Below, piece after piece: positions 43,221 through 54,011 of a stretch of DNA of 64,000 bases. This stretch comes from Verrucomicrobiales bacterium (GTDB taxonomy: Bacteria > Verrucomicrobiota > Verrucomicrobiia > Limisphaerales > UBA11358), in the NCBI GenBank assembly GCA_028712475.1, contig JAQTQB010000008.1, positions 1-64,000 of the forward strand, given 5' to 3'. The first letter of the stretch is position 1. Every line of letters starts with the position of its first letter. The notes below the pieces were generated by a model. That model was not told the DNA's origin. It worked only from the letters and a program-made list of their open reading frames with translations, and made no database searches. The position numbers and the translations under genes are program-made.

Positions 43221-43302
43221 GGCAGAAATTAAATTGCCAGTCTCCAGCGCAAATGCAAATGCAGAAGTGACCCGGACGCCCCGGTTTTGTGGACTCCCAA
43301 AA

Positions 43303-43920
43303 TCAAGGCTGGGCTGGCGGCGGGTTGGTGATTCCGAGCCGCATCTTGATCTGATCAAGGTCGCGTTTGATTTGAGCCACGTCAGCCTCCATCTCCATCC
43401 GCCGGGCGGTCTCGGCTTTATCCGGTGCCAGCAACTTGATCTGGTTCAGCAAGTCAGCCCCCACCTGCCGGGTTCCGGCATTGACCTTGTCGGTGATCCG
43501 GTTTTCCTGCGCCGTCAGATCCTCCTCGATCTGCGCGGTGGTGAGATACATCGTGCGCAACTGGTTGGTATGGTAGGAATACGCCAGCGCATGTTCGGCC
43601 TGCCGTTCGGTGTCGGCAACCTGCAGTTCCGACTCGATCTTCCGGTCCACCGTCAGCAGCAAATAGAGCGTGTTGGTGTGGAAGAAGAACGCATCCTCGT
43701 GGCTCTTCTCAAAGTAGGAATTGTTCATCTTGTCCAACATGGGCGCCAGCGAGGTCAACTGCGTCTGGATCGTCGCCAGTTGGTTGGCCTGGTTTTGCTG
43801 GAGCACAACCATCTTCTGCGACAGGACCGCAATCTTTTCAGTGTTGATCCGTGTTTGTTTGTCGCAGCCACAAAAGAGGGCTGCTCCGGCGAGCGCCAGC
43901 AAAAGGTGTTTATTTTTCAT
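43303..43920 (-). CDS. Coiled-coil lipoprotein of unknown function
   Basis: A 205-residue protein with a lipoprotein signal (LLLALAGAALFCGC, lipobox FCGC). The mature part is almost all helix with heptad spacing (INTEKIAVLSQKMVVLQQNQ, VAQIKRDLDQIKMRLG) and a middle region with YFEKSHEDAFFFHTNTLYLLL. I do not recognise a family. It lies 82 bases upstream of the FGE fusion gene on the same strand and may be co-transcribed with it. Confidence 0.75.
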   Translation of the reverse strand: MKNKHLLLALAGAALFCGCDKQTRINTEKIAVLSQKMVVLQQNQANQLATIQTQLTSLAPMLDKMNNSYFEKSHEDAFFFHTNTLYLLLTVDRKIESELQVADTERQAEHALAYSYHTNQLRTMYLTTAQIEEDLTAQENRITDKVNAGTRQVGADLLNQIKLLAPDKAETARRMEMEADVAQIKRDLDQIKMRLGITNPPPAQP

Positions 43921-44359
43921 ATCAAATCAAACCGGACAGGTCAAAAACCACGCAGAATTTGCAGTTTTTCAGACTCCAATTCGACCGCGCCATGGAACAC
44001 CTTGCCGGTGGATTCGTCAACCGGGATTGTCTTGTTCCTCCTGGCTGTTTCTTAAACCGGACAGGCCCAAAACAACGTGGTGTGTCCAGCCGCAGTTAGT
44101 TTCATCATCTCCATCTGTCTGGGTGTGGTGATTCAGGCCGGCTTTGGCGGCGGCACGTTCCCCCGGCAGTTTTTATAAATAGCAGGAACAGAATGAAAAA
44201 TGCAGCCTTCTGGATGACGCCGAACGATAACAAAAAATTGCTGCAAAACTCGTGGACAAAAACACACAAACGGTCAAAAATATAAATGGTTTTGTGTGGA
44301 TGCACCGAACCGTTTTATGGATGTAAAAAAAGACGTTGGCAGCCGATGTGACATTCTAA
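43921..44359. other. Intergenic region with a 12-bp direct repeat
   Basis: No gene was found. AAACCGGACAGG occurs at 43929-43940 and again at 44054-44065. AT-rich stretches near 44160-44350 could hold a promoter for the FN3 gene. Confidence 0.35.
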
Positions 44360-45256
44360 ATGGAAATTTTTTTACGGTCGGGACGCTTCGCTTCCCCTTC
44401 GCTCATCATCGCCCTTTTGTTTGCAGTCTCGGAAGTTTGCACTTTCGCCGCCGCGAGTGTTACCCTGGCCTGGAACCCCAGCCTGGCCAAGGGCGTCGCT
44501 GGCTATAATTTATATTACGGGGGGAGGAGCGGTGTTTACACGAACGAGATTTCCAAGGCCAGCTTCAAGGGCACCACTGTTTCCGGCCTGGTTCCAGGCG
44601 TCACCTACTATTTTGCCGTCACGGCGTATGACCGCAACGGCTTGGAAAGTCCGTTCTCCAGCGAAATCTCCTACGAAGTTCCCCTCAATGCCGCAAGCCC
44701 GTTGCCGACGTTGAATCCGATCAGCAACTTCTATCTCACGGTGAACTCCGCCGCCCAGACGGTGAGCTTGACCGGCATCAGTCCCGGTGCGGCCAACGCC
44801 AGTTCCAGCGCCGCCAGTAAAAAACCGGCCGGCAAAATCAAAATCACCGCCGCGTCCAGTAATCGCAAACTGTTGCCAGCGCCAAAAATTCGCTACTCTG
44901 CGGGATCTTCCGCCACCATGACTTTCAAACCGGCGCGCAACGCCACTGGAACCGCGACCGTCACCGTCACGGTCAGCAACGGGGCAAAAAACAACAATCG
45001 CGTCACAAGGACTTTCACCGTCACCGTTCTGCCGGCGGGCCAGACCATGCCGGCGACGCTGAAAGCCGCCGCCCAGGCCAGCGGACAGTTCAGGCTGAAC
45101 ATCACCGGAGTTTCCGGCCTGAAATATATTGTCCAGGCTTCCACCAACCTGATTGACTGGATTCCCGTTCAGACCAATACCGCACCGTTCGACTTCACGG
45201 ATCCGCACACGGGGGAATTTAGCCAGCGGTTCTACCGTTCAGTTTCTGCGCCTTGA
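44360..45256 (+). CDS. Secreted fibronectin type III-domain protein
   Basis: A 298-residue protein with a signal peptide (PSLIIALLFAVSEVCTFAAA). Residues about 32-110 are an FN3 domain (VTLAWNPSLAKGVAGYNLYY, VSGLVPGVTYYFAVTAYDRNG). Residues about 120-225 are Ala/Ser/Lys-rich, with a beta segment ATVTVTVSNGAKNNNRVTRTFTV-like in character. The C-terminal 70 residues (FRLNITGVSGLKYIVQASTN, LIDWIPVQT) form a module frequent at the ends of secreted Verrucomicrobia proteins. A role in adhesion or surface display is possible. The flanking genes run the other way, so it stands alone. Confidence 0.75.
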   Translation: MEIFLRSGRFASPSLIIALLFAVSEVCTFAAASVTLAWNPSLAKGVAGYNLYYGGRSGVYTNEISKASFKGTTVSGLVPGVTYYFAVTAYDRNGLESPFSSEISYEVPLNAASPLPTLNPISNFYLTVNSAAQTVSLTGISPGAANASSSAASKKPAGKIKITAASSNRKLLPAPKIRYSAGSSATMTFKPARNATGTATVTVTVSNGAKNNNRVTRTFTVTVLPAGQTMPATLKAAAQASGQFRLNITGVSGLKYIVQASTNLIDWIPVQTNTAPFDFTDPHTGEFSQRFYRSVSAP

Positions 45257-45713
45257 GCAGCGGGGCAAACGGCCCGTTGGTTTTCCATTTGCAAGGCTGG
45301 CATGGTTTTCATGGCGGAGATCGTCACTCCGTCCTGCAATCCGTTGAATCTTCCTTGCCCATGAAATGAAAAAATATGTCAACCAATTTTCAGATAATAT
45401 GGTCTCACAATTAACTAGGGCGCACAGCCCGGCGGCGGGACTCGGTTGAACAGGATTTGGAAAAAAGAAAGAACGGCGCTGAAGGCACTCCGCCCACATT
45501 GCCATCATAAACCCACCCGAATTTATGATGGTTATTCGGCACAAACACGGCACTTCTTACGACGGCACTGCGGCACTGCGGCACTGCGGCACTTAACAGT
45601 TCGTCGTCACCGGCAGAACAATTGACGACCGCTGGCGTTGTGAAGCAGTCAGTCCTCTGCCCGCCGCAGATTGACGAATGAATGACGGCGCACGGAGTGA
45701 CGCGCCCTGCCAA
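45257..45713. other. Intergenic region with short tandem repeat
   Basis: No convincing gene. The main feature is the CGGCACTG repeat at 45563-45594. Short frames here lack known motifs. Confidence 0.35.
45563..45594. repeat. Tandem octamer CGGCACTG (four units)
   Basis: Three exact CGGCACTG units and one CGGCACTT unit in a row; another CGGCACTT stands at 45548-45555. Simple slipped-strand repeat in non-coding DNA. Confidence 0.7.
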
Positions 45714-46886
45714 TCAAATTTTCCCGAAAGCCGCTTCGATGACCTGTTTGAAGTTATTCTCGCCGGGCTTGACGATGCCGAATTCGCGCTGGGCATTTTC
45801 GACGGAGTCGCTGGCGTGCGCGGCGTTGACCATGATGGTGGAGCCGAATTCACGGCGGATGCTGCCGGGCGGCGCCTTTGACGGATCGGTCGGTCCGAGC
45901 ACGTCGCGGATTTTGTTCACCGCGCCAACTCCTTCATAGACGAGGGCGATGCACTTCTCGGTGCCGGGCTTGCTCCAGTCGGATTCGGGAATTTCACCGG
46001 GCGCGTGGCCGGACATGAAACGCACGATGTTGTCAAACTGCGCGTCGCCTTGCAACGGGCCGAGGATGTCGCCAAGCGCTTTCTGGTCAGCGGGGGAAAT
46101 CTTGAAGCCGAACTCTTTTTCGAGCAGATCCTTGGCCTTGGCGCTGACGCCGTCCTTGAGCTTGGTGCGGAGAAATTCGCGGACAGGCCCGTAGAATTCC
46201 ATCGCCTGCGCAGTGCTCATGGGCAGGACTTTGGCGCCGACGATGTAAAGGCCGGTGCGGGAGAAGAAATCAATGACGTTGCCGGGGCGTCCGGTGGCAA
46301 ACTTGAAATTGTCCGGCTTGATGAGCACCAGCGTGCGCTGGCCGGTTTCGCCCGGTTGGTAGGTGATGACATTTTCCACAATGCCGCCGTCGCTGTCGGA
46401 ATACTTCGCCCACAGCTTCAATTTTCTCTCGGCCTCCTCGACGTTCGGGGCGGCAAGGACGGCCGGCTCGAAGTAACGGACATTGCCGTTGTCGTCCATG
46501 ATGAGGTCGCTGTAAGTGTCGCGGATGGTCTCGCCGCCGCGACGGTCGGGACTCAAGTTGCCGACGACGGAACGGACTTTGCGCACGGCTTCGTCACCTC
46601 GGAACAAAAGCATCAGGACGCGGCGGCGGCGGCCGGTTTTTGGGTCGGGCGAAAGATTTTCCAGGACGTATTGCTGGAGCAGTTCCTGGATTTTCCGGTC
46701 CTGCGTGTCGTGGGCGGAGACAATGGTGGCCGCGTATTCCTTCACGAGTTCCGCGCTCGGGGTGAACATCCGCATCCCGGCCAGATCCAGTCCGGTGCGG
46801 GTAATCAACCGGGTGAGAATGCCGCCAGTGCGCGATTTGTAGAGCGAATACGGCGTGATGATGACGTAGGCAAGCTGTTGCGACAT
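45714..46886 (-). CDS. ndk: Tandem nucleoside diphosphate kinase
   Basis: A 390-residue protein with two NDP-kinase domains. The N-terminal one (residues about 1-160: AYVIITPYSLYKSRTGGILTR, RETIRDTYSDLIMDDNG-like) lacks the active-site His motif. The C-terminal one (about 175-370) has RTLVLIKPDNFKF at its start, IRREFGSTIMVN and NAAHASDS with catalytic His357. NDP kinases normally have about 140 residues and exchange phosphate among nucleotides; here a degenerate copy is fused to an apparently active one, each with insertions. It is followed upstream by a small zinc-ribbon gene three bases away, so both form one operon. Confidence 0.85.
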   Translation of the reverse strand: MSQQLAYVIITPYSLYKSRTGGILTRLITRTGLDLAGMRMFTPSAELVKEYAATIVSAHDTQDRKIQELLQQYVLENLSPDPKTGRRRRVLMLLFRGDEAVRKVRSVVGNLSPDRRGGETIRDTYSDLIMDDNGNVRYFEPAVLAAPNVEEAERKLKLWAKYSDSDGGIVENVITYQPGETGQRTLVLIKPDNFKFATGRPGNVIDFFSRTGLYIVGAKVLPMSTAQAMEFYGPVREFLRTKLKDGVSAKAKDLLEKEFGFKISPADQKALGDILGPLQGDAQFDNIVRFMSGHAPGEIPESDWSKPGTEKCIALVYEGVGAVNKIRDVLGPTDPSKAPPGSIRREFGSTIMVNAAHASDSVENAQREFGIVKPGENNFKQVIEAAFGKI

Positions 46887-46889
46887 AAA

Positions 46890-47087
46890 TCAACTCGTGG
46901 CGGGCGGGGTGGTGGGAGCAGCAGGCGCTGCCGGCGGTGATGCTTTGCCGCCCAGAATTTTGAACATCACCGTGCCGCAGGTCGGGCATTTGCCCTTGAT
47001 GGCCTTGCGTCCGTTTTTCATGGTTTCCTCAAGGCCATCAACGATTTCCTTTTTGGCTTTGCATTTAACACAATATCCTTCGGCCAT
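46890..47087 (-). CDS. Small zinc-ribbon protein (DUF5679-like)
   Basis: A 65-residue protein from ATG 47087, with CVKCKAKKEI near the start and CPTCGTVMFKI in the middle, two CxxC knuckles forming a zinc ribbon, then a Pro/Ala/Thr tail (SPPAAPAAPTTPP). Similar small proteins are found across bacteria and archaea with unknown role. It lies three bases upstream of the NDP-kinase start, so both should be co-translated. Confidence 0.75.
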   Translation of the reverse strand: MAEGYCVKCKAKKEIVDGLEETMKNGRKAIKGKCPTCGTVMFKILGGKASPPAAPAAPTTPPATS

Positions 47088-47435
47088 AAATTTTTTTACC
47101 GCCCAACGCTTCATGCGCCGGACGGTGAAGCCAGCTTACCGGACACCATGCGCCAAAGCAACTTGGAAAAGAACGCCGGGAAAACCAGCGGGATTGGGGC
47201 GAATTGCAACCGTGAAATGCGCCAATGACACGAGATCTTTTCCGAGCGCGATGTTCGCGTATTTAGCGGTTTCCTGCTTTTTGAAAAAATCAATTGCTAA
47301 TGCAAGCGCGGGTAAAAAATTGAATTCTAATGGGTCAACTCAACCAGTTTTTTGAAAACAATTATTGCGCACAAAACGAAATTAAGTGAAAAATAAGTGA
47401 ACGCAGGCTTATCCGCCTGCAATCATCAGAAAATA
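47088..47435. other. Control region upstream of gltB
   Basis: About 350 bases with no gene. It becomes AT-rich towards gltB. A short hairpin (GCAGGC at 47403-47408 against GCCTGC at 47415-47420, loop TTATCC) lies 15 bases before the gltB ATG and could shape translation. The divergent zinc-ribbon/NDP-kinase operon must have its promoter here too. Confidence 0.4.
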
Positions 47436-50400
47436 ATGCCGAACGCCAATCAGATCAGTCAGGCGCCTCCGGGCGCTCCGTTGAAACAAGGCCTTTACGA
47501 CCCGCAGTTCGAACACGACTCGTGCGGGCTGGGGTTCGTCGTCAACATCAAAGGCAAGAAGTCGCACCAGACGGTCAGCGACGCGTTGCAGATTCTCGTC
47601 AACTTGGATCATCGCGGCGCGGTCGGCTGCGAACCGAACACCGGCGACGGCGCGGGCATCCTCCTGCAAGTGCCCCATGATTTTCTCGCGGCGCAGACGG
47701 CCAGGCTTGGCTTCAAGCTGCCCGCGTTCGGCCAATACGGGGCCGGCATGTTGTTCCTGCCGAAAGATCCCGCCCAGCGCAATGGCGTCAAGGCAGAGAT
47801 CGCCAAAATCATTTCTGCCGAGGGACAGACGCTGCTCGGCTGGCGCGATGTGCCGGTGGATAATTCCTCGCTCGGCAAATCCGCCGTGGCCGCCGAGCCG
47901 TTCATGGCGCAGATTTTCATCGGCAGGAGTCCGGCATTGAAAGACGACGCGGCGTTCGAGCGCAAGCTTTACGTCATCCGCAAGATCGCGGAGCAGACCA
48001 TCCGCTACGGAAATAAAATTCCCGGCGGCAAATGGTTTTACGTTTCCAGCCTGTCGGCGCGCACGATCATCTACAAAGGCATGTTGATGCCGGAGCAGGT
48101 CGCGAAGTATTATCCCGACCTGCGCGACGAGACGATGGTGACGGCGCTCGCGCTCGTCCATTCACGTTTCAGCACGAACACGTTTCCGAGCTGGGACCGC
48201 GCGCATCCGAACCGCTACATCGCGCACAACGGCGAAATCAACACTCTCCGGGGCAACGTGAACTGGATGAAGTCGGCGCAGTCGAATTTCGTCTCGGAAC
48301 TGTTCGGCGACGACATCAAGAAAGTCATTCCGGTCATCAACACGGACAACAGCGACTCGGCGCAGTTTGACAACGTCGTAGAACTGCTCACGCTCGCCGG
48401 GCGCGAACTGCCGCACGCGATGATGATGATGATCCCCGAACCGTGGGAAAATCACGAGAGCATGGACGCGGAACGCCGCGCGTTTTACGAATATCATTCA
48501 TGCCTCACCGAACCGTGGGACGGCCCGGCTTCGATGGCGTTCACGGACGGGAAATTCATCGGCGCATGTCTCGACCGCAACGGCCTGCGCCCGTCGCGTT
48601 ATTACGTCACCAAGGATGACATGGTCATCATGGCCTCGGAAGCAGGCGTGCTGCCCATCGCCCCGGAACGAATCGCCGTCAAAGGCCGTTTGCAGCCGGG
48701 CCGGATGTTTTTGATTGATACCGAGCAGGGGCGGATCATCGCCGATGAAGAGCTGAAGAAAAAATATTCCAGCGCAAAACCGTATCAGCAGTGGCTCGAC
48801 GAACATCACGTCCTGCTCGAAAACCTCCCCGAGCCGTCGCAGCACACCGAGCCGTCGCATCGCAAAATTTTGCAGGAACAACAGGCGTTCGGCTACACGT
48901 TCGAGGATCTGCGCTTCATCGTCGGCCCGATGGCAAACGACGGCGTGCAGCCGCTCGGTTCGATGGGCACGGACACGCCGCTCGCCGTCCTCTCACAAAA
49001 GCCGCAACTGCTCTACAATTATTTCAAACAGCTTTTCGCGCAGGTCACGAACCCGCCGATTGATCCCATCCGCGAGGAGATCGTCACCTCGACGGAAACG
49101 ATGGTCGGCTCGCGCGGCGGCCTGTTGAATCCGCAGCCGGAAAGCTGTTCGCTCATCAAACTGGAACAGCCGATCCTCACGGACGAGCAACTGCAAAAAT
49201 TGCGTTTCCTTGATCGGCCCGGCTTCAAGTCCGCGACGCTGCCGATCCTGTTCAAGGTCGCTGACGGCAAGAACGGACTGGAGACCGCGCTGGAAAATCT
49301 TTTTGCCGCCACTGACGAAGCCATAAAGAACGGCGTCAATGTTTTGATTCTGTCCGACCGTGGCGTTTCGCCGGAACTCGCGCCCATCCCTGCCCTGCTC
49401 GCAACGGCGGGTTTGCATCATCACCTCATCCGCGCCGGCACGCGCGGGCGCGTCGGCCTCGTCCTCGAATCCGGCGAACCGCGCGAAGTGCATCATTTCG
49501 CGCTGCTCATCGGCTACGGCTGCAGCGCCATCAATCCGTATCTCGCCTACGAGACGATTGACGACCTCATCAAGGGCGGCCTGCTGCTCAAGACCGACCA
49601 CAAGACGGCACAGAAAAAATTCATCAAGGCCGCCATCAAGGGCGTCGTGAAAACGATGGCCAAGATGGGCATCTCGACCGTGCAAAGCTATCGCGGCGCA
49701 CAAATCTTTGAAGCCGTTGGCCTCAACTCTGAAGTCGTGGACAAGTATTTCACCTGGACGCCTTCGCGCATTCAGGGTGTCGGCCTCGACGTCATCGCAG
49801 CAGAGGCGATTGCCCGTCATCACCACGCGTTTCCAACGCGCCAGGTCAACGGCGAACTTGAAGCGGGCGGCCAATATCAATGGCGCGACGGCGGCGAACA
49901 GCATTTGTTCAACCCGCAGACAATCCACAAATTGCAGACCGCCTGCCGCACCAACAACGAAAAAGTCTATCGCGAATACGCCGACCTGCTCAACGACCGC
50001 AGCAAATCACTGTGCACGTTGCGCGGCCTGCTGGAATTCAAATTCGCCGAGACGCCGGTTCCGCTCGAGGAAGTCGAAAGCGTCGAAAGCATCGTGAAAC
50101 GGTTCAAGACCGGCGCGATGAGCTACGGCTCGATCTCGAAGGAGGCACACGAGGCGCTCGCCGTCGCCATGAACCGCATCGGCGGCCGCAGCAACACCGG
50201 CGAAGGCGGCGAAGACCCGGCGCGCTACGTTCTTGAAGTCAACGGCGACTCGAAAAATTCCGCCATCAAACAGGTCGCGAGCGGACGCTTCGGGGTGACG
50301 AGCCAGTATCTGGTCAACGCGAAGGAACTTCAGATCAAGATGGCGCAAGGCGCGAAGCCCGGCGAAGGCGGCGAACTGCCCGGCAAGAAAGTTTATCCAC

Positions 50401-52043
50401 CCATCGCCAGAGTGCGCGGCACGACGGCGGGCGTCGGCCTCATTTCACCGCCGCCGCACCATGACATTTATTCCATCGAGGATCTGGCGGAGTTGATCCA
50501 CGACCTGAAGAATTCCAACCGTGACGCACGCATCAGCGTAAAGCTGGTCGCCGAAGTCGGGGTCGGCACGGTCGCGGCGGGCGTCGCCAAGGCGCACGCG
50601 GATGTCGTCTTGATCTCCGGTCACGACGGTGGCACGGGCGCGTCGCCGCTCTCGTCCATCAAGCACGCAGGCGGCCCATGGGAACTCGGCCTTGCCGAAA
50701 CTCACCAGACGCTCGTGCTGAACAATCTGCGCAGCCGCATTTACGTCGAGACCGATGGACAATTGAAGACCGGCCGCGACGTGGCCATCGCCGCGTTGCT
50801 CGGCGCGGAGGAATTTGGCTTCGCGACCGCGCCGCTCGTGACACTGGGTTGCATCATGATGCGCGTTTGCCACATGAACACTTGTCCGGTCGGCGTCGCC
50901 ACGCAAGACCCGAAGCTGCGCGAACGGTTCACCGGCAATCCCGATCACGTCGTCAATTTCATGCGCTTCATGGCGCAGGAACTTCGCGAAATCATGGCGA
51001 AGCTGGGCTTCCGCAAACTCGAAGACATGGTGGGCCGCACAGACAAGCTCGTTCCATGGAAGGCCATCGAACATTGGAAGGCGAAGGGTCTCGACCTCAC
51101 GCCGATCCTGTATCAGCCCGAAGCCGGGCCGGAAGTCGGGCGTTTCCGCTCGCAGGATCAGGATCACGGCCTGGAAAAATCCCTGGATGTGACGAAGCTG
51201 CTGGAGATTTGCAAACCGGCGATTGAGCGCGGCGAAAAAGTTCGCGCCGAGTTGCCGATCCGCAACGTCAACCGCGTCGTCGGCACGATCACCGGCAGCG
51301 AAGTGACGAAGAAACACGGGCCGAACGGCCTGCCGGAAGACACGATTCATCTCAAGTTCAACGGCAGCGCGGGCCAGAGCTTCGGCGGTTTCATGCCCAA
51401 GGGCATGACGCTCGAACTCGAAGGCGACGCGAATGATTATTTCGGCAAAGGCTTGAGCGGCGGCAAACTCATTGTCTATCCGCCCAAGGCCGCGACGTTC
51501 AAGGCCGAGGAAAACATGATCGTCGGCAACGTGGCGTTTTACGGCGCGACGGCCGGCGAGGCGTTCATCCGCGGAATGGCGGGCGAACGTTTCTGCGTGC
51601 GCAACTCCGGGGTGGACGTGGTGGTGGAGGCCATCGGCGACCACGGCTGCGAATACATGACCGGCGGGCGCGTGGTGATCCTCGGCACGACTGGGCGCAA
51701 CTTTGCCGCCGGCATGAGCGGCGGCATCGCCTACATCCTCGACGAAAAAGGTGATTTCGCCTCGCGCTGCAACATGGAGATGGTCGGCCTGGAAAAACTG
51801 GCCGATGCCGACGAGATCGAGGCAGTTTGGAAATTGATCCAGCGCCATCAGACTTACACGAAGAGCGGACGCGCGGCGCAGATTCTCGCCGACTGGAAAA
51901 ACTTCGTGCCGAAGTTCGTGAAGGTGATGCCGCAGGATTACAAGCGCGTGTTGCAGTCGCTCAAAAAAGTTCAGTCGCAAGGATTGGGCGGCGATGAGGC
52001 CATCATGGCGGCGTTCGAGGAAAACGTGAAGGGCGGGCATTAA
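47436..52043 (+). CDS. gltB: Glutamate synthase, large subunit
   Basis: From ATG 47436 the protein has 1535 residues; a GTG 39 bases earlier is in frame but follows a hairpin. The first 29 residues are a propeptide, and Cys30 in [10 protein letters not shown] is the glutaminase nucleophile exposed after processing. The amidotransferase domain is followed by the central domain, the FMN-binding barrel ([40 protein letters not shown]), the 3Fe-4S cluster loop ([19 protein letters not shown]) and a C-terminal beta-helix ([20 protein letters not shown]). The enzyme makes glutamate from glutamine and 2-oxoglutarate with GltD. Its partner starts 38 bases downstream. Confidence 0.96.
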   Translation: MPNANQISQAPPGAPLKQGLYDPQFEHDSCGLGFVVNIKGKKSHQTVSDALQILVNLDHRGAVGCEPNTGDGAGILLQVPHDFLAAQTARLGFKLPAFGQYGAGMLFLPKDPAQRNGVKAEIAKIISAEGQTLLGWRDVPVDNSSLGKSAVAAEPFMAQIFIGRSPALKDDAAFERKLYVIRKIAEQTIRYGNKIPGGKWFYVSSLSARTIIYKGMLMPEQVAKYYPDLRDETMVTALALVHSRFSTNTFPSWDRAHPNRYIAHNGEINTLRGNVNWMKSAQSNFVSELFGDDIKKVIPVINTDNSDSAQFDNVVELLTLAGRELPHAMMMMIPEPWENHESMDAERRAFYEYHSCLTEPWDGPASMAFTDGKFIGACLDRNGLRPSRYYVTKDDMVIMASEAGVLPIAPERIAVKGRLQPGRMFLIDTEQGRIIADEELKKKYSSAKPYQQWLDEHHVLLENLPEPSQHTEPSHRKILQEQQAFGYTFEDLRFIVGPMANDGVQPLGSMGTDTPLAVLSQKPQLLYNYFKQLFAQVTNPPIDPIREEIVTSTETMVGSRGGLLNPQPESCSLIKLEQPILTDEQLQKLRFLDRPGFKSATLPILFKVADGKNGLETALENLFAATDEAIKNGVNVLILSDRGVSPELAPIPALLATAGLHHHLIRAGTRGRVGLVLESGEPREVHHFALLIGYGCSAINPYLAYETIDDLIKGGLLLKTDHKTAQKKFIKAAIKGVVKTMAKMGISTVQSYRGAQIFEAVGLNSEVVDKYFTWTPSRIQGVGLDVIAAEAIARHHHAFPTRQVNGELEAGGQYQWRDGGEQHLFNPQTIHKLQTACRTNNEKVYREYADLLNDRSKSLCTLRGLLEFKFAETPVPLEEVESVESIVKRFKTGAMSYGSISKEAHEALAVAMNRIGGRSNTGEGGEDPARYVLEVNGDSKNSAIKQVASGRFGVTSQYLVNAKELQIKMAQGAKPGEGGELPGKKVYPPIARVRGTTAGVGLISPPPHHDIYSIEDLAELIHDLKNSNRDARISVKLVAEVGVGTVAAGVAKAHADVVLISGHDGGTGASPLSSIKHAGGPWELGLAETHQTLVLNNLRSRIYVETDGQLKTGRDVAIAALLGAEEFGFATAPLVTLGCIMMRVCHMNTCPVGVATQDPKLRERFTGNPDHVVNFMRFMAQELREIMAKLGFRKLEDMVGRTDKLVPWKAIEHWKAKGLDLTPILYQPEAGPEVGRFRSQDQDHGLEKSLDVTKLLEICKPAIERGEKVRAELPIRNVNRVVGTITGSEVTKKHGPNGLPEDTIHLKFNGSAGQSFGGFMPKGMTLELEGDANDYFGKGLSGGKLIVYPPKAATFKAEENMIVGNVAFYGATAGEAFIRGMAGERFCVRNSGVDVVVEAIGDHGCEYMTGGRVVILGTTGRNFAAGMSGGIAYILDEKGDFASRCNMEMVGLEKLADADEIEAVWKLIQRHQTYTKSGRAAQILADWKNFVPKFVKVMPQDYKRVLQSLKKVQSQGLGGDEAIMAAFEENVKGGH

Positions 52044-52081
52044 ACGCGCGCCAAAAGTTCAGAATCAAAACCTAAAACAAG

Positions 52082-53566
52082 ATGGGAAAACCAACCGGAT
52101 TTTTAGAGTTCCAACGTGAATTGCCACAGGACCGTTCGCCGCTTGCGCGGATCGCGGACTGGAAGGAATTTCACCTCCACATGCCGGAGGCCGACCTGAA
52201 AAAACAGGGCGCGCGCTGCATGGATTGCGGGATTCCGTTCTGCCACGCCGGCCAGCTCGTCAGCGGCATGGCCAGCGGCTGCCCGATCCATAATCTCATC
52301 CCCGAATGGAACGACCTCGTCTATCGCGGGCTGTGGAAGGAAGCGTTGGAGCGCCTCCACAAGACAAACAACTTTCCGGATTTCACCGGTCGCGTTTGCC
52401 CCGCTCCGTGCGAAGGCTCGTGCGTGCTGGGCATCAACAACCCGCCGGTCACGATCAAGAACATCGAGGTCAGCATCATTGACCGCGGTTGGGAAAATGG
52501 CTGGGTGGTCGCCGAACCGCCGAAGCGGCGCACCGGCAAAAAGGTCGCCGTCATCGGTTCCGGCCCGGCGGGATTGAGCGCGGCGGCGCAATTGAACAAG
52601 GCGGGCCACCTCGTCACCGTGTTTGAACGCGCCGACCGCCCCGGCGGTTTGCTCATGTATGGCATCCCCAACATGAAGCTCGATAAAAATGAAGTCGTTC
52701 TGCGCCGCCTGAAAGTTCTCGAGGCGGAAGGAATTCAATTTGTCTGCAACACCGAAGTCGGAAAAAATTATCCGGCGGAAAAGTTGTTGAAGGAATTCGA
52801 CGCCGTCGTGCTCGCCACCGGCGCGACCAAGCCGCGCGATCTGCCGATTGAAGGCCGTCAACTGAAGGGCGTTCATTTCGCGATGGATTTTTTGACCGCG
52901 AACACCAAGAGCCTGCTCGACCTGCACAAGAACGGAGATTTCATTGACGCGACCGGCAAGGACGTCGTCGTCATCGGCGGCGGCGACACCGGCACGGATT
53001 GCGTCGGCACTTCGATGCGGCACGGTTGCAAGTCGCTCGTGCAGGTGGAAATTCTGCCCAAGCCGCCGCTCGACCGCGCCAAGGACAATCCCTGGCCCGA
53101 ATGGCCCAAGACTTACAAAATGGATTACGGCCAGGAAGAAGTCGCCGCAAAATTCGGCGCTGATCCGCGCGTTTATCTGACGACGGCTACTAAATTTGAA
53201 GGCGACGCACACGGCCACGTCAAAGCCGTCCACATCGTGCAAGTGGAATGGACGCGGAACGACAAAGGCCAGTTCATTCCCAAGAATGTGCCCGGCACAG
53301 AAAAAGTTTTGCCCGCGCAACTCGTGCTGCTGGCGATGGGTTTTCTCGGACCGGAACAGCCGTTGCTCGAATCGCTCGGCATCGAACGCGACGCACGCAG
53401 CAATGCGAAGGCGGAGTTCGAGAAATACACCACGAACCTCAAGGGCGTCTTTGCCGCCGGTGATTGTCGTCGCGGCCAGAGCCTCGTCGTCTGGGCGTTC
53501 AACGAGGGCCGCGGCGCGGCGCGCGAGTGCGACCGCTACCTGATGGGCGCAACGGATTTGCCGTGA
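52082..53566 (+). CDS. gltD: Glutamate synthase, small subunit
   Basis: A 494-residue protein with N-terminal iron-sulfur cysteine clusters ([28 protein letters not shown]), an FAD-binding site ([20 protein letters not shown]), [15 protein letters not shown], an NADPH-binding site ([16 protein letters not shown]) and the C-terminal FAD motif [18 protein letters not shown]. It feeds electrons from NADPH to GltB. The two genes form one operon; a terminator-like hairpin follows at 53653. Confidence 0.95.
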   Translation: MGKPTGFLEFQRELPQDRSPLARIADWKEFHLHMPEADLKKQGARCMDCGIPFCHAGQLVSGMASGCPIHNLIPEWNDLVYRGLWKEALERLHKTNNFPDFTGRVCPAPCEGSCVLGINNPPVTIKNIEVSIIDRGWENGWVVAEPPKRRTGKKVAVIGSGPAGLSAAAQLNKAGHLVTVFERADRPGGLLMYGIPNMKLDKNEVVLRRLKVLEAEGIQFVCNTEVGKNYPAEKLLKEFDAVVLATGATKPRDLPIEGRQLKGVHFAMDFLTANTKSLLDLHKNGDFIDATGKDVVVIGGGDTGTDCVGTSMRHGCKSLVQVEILPKPPLDRAKDNPWPEWPKTYKMDYGQEEVAAKFGADPRVYLTTATKFEGDAHGHVKAVHIVQVEWTRNDKGQFIPKNVPGTEKVLPAQLVLLAMGFLGPEQPLLESLGIERDARSNAKAEFEKYTTNLKGVFAAGDCRRGQSLVVWAFNEGRGAARECDRYLMGATDLP

Positions 53567-53652
53567 GTATTTTAACTTGACTTCCGTATGATGATTTTTT
53601 ATGCTGCACCCCGAATTGAGGCATGAGTGGTTCCAAACACTGACTTACTTAA

Positions 53653-53684
53653 GGCACGACTAAATCCAGTCGTGTCTTTTTTTT
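53653..53684 (+). terminator. Rho-independent terminator after gltD
   Basis: GGCACGACT (53653-53661) pairs with AGTCGTGTC (53668-53676) over nine pairs with one G-T, a six-base loop, then eight T residues. It lies between gltD and the cold-shock gene. Confidence 0.8.
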
Positions 53685-53720
53685 GTTTTATGGACGTCGC
53701 CTCGCAAATCAGGAGTCATT

Positions 53721-53930
53721 ATGGCCAGCGGCAAAATCAAGTGGTTCGACAATAAAAAAGGGTTCGGTTTCATCAGCCAAAGTTCTGGTCAGGACGTTTT
53801 TGTGCATCACACGTCCATCACCGGCGAAGGATTCAAAACCTTTAATGAAGGCGATGTCGTTTCCTTCGAGATCGTCCCCGGCGAAAAAGGGCTGAAAGCG
53901 GAAAACGTCCAGCGCGTGCAGGCCCCGTAG
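53721..53930 (+). CDS. Cold-shock-domain protein
   Basis: A 69-residue single cold-shock domain: [16 protein letters not shown] holds RNP1 (KGFGFI) and [10 protein letters not shown] holds RNP2 (VFVHH). It binds single-stranded RNA/DNA and keeps mRNA unfolded. AGGAG five bases before the ATG is a clear ribosome site, one of the few in the window. The gltD terminator directly upstream implies its own promoter. Confidence 0.95.
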   Translation: MASGKIKWFDNKKGFGFISQSSGQDVFVHHTSITGEGFKTFNEGDVVSFEIVPGEKGLKAENVQRVQAP

Positions 53931-54011
53931 CGCCTGCGCAGTTAGAATTCTGTTTTTGCGCCGCGAGCATTTTCGTTCGCCAGCGGTAATGATGGCGGCT
54001 ACTCTGGTCTC

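Noticed and set aside
44105-44305. Minus-strand frame of 66 codons before the FN3 gene
   Set aside because: It has no ribosome site, no family resemblance and irregular composition.
50445-52040. Long minus-strand open frame opposite gltB
   Set aside because: It is antisense to conserved glutamate synthase sequence and has no recognisable motif.
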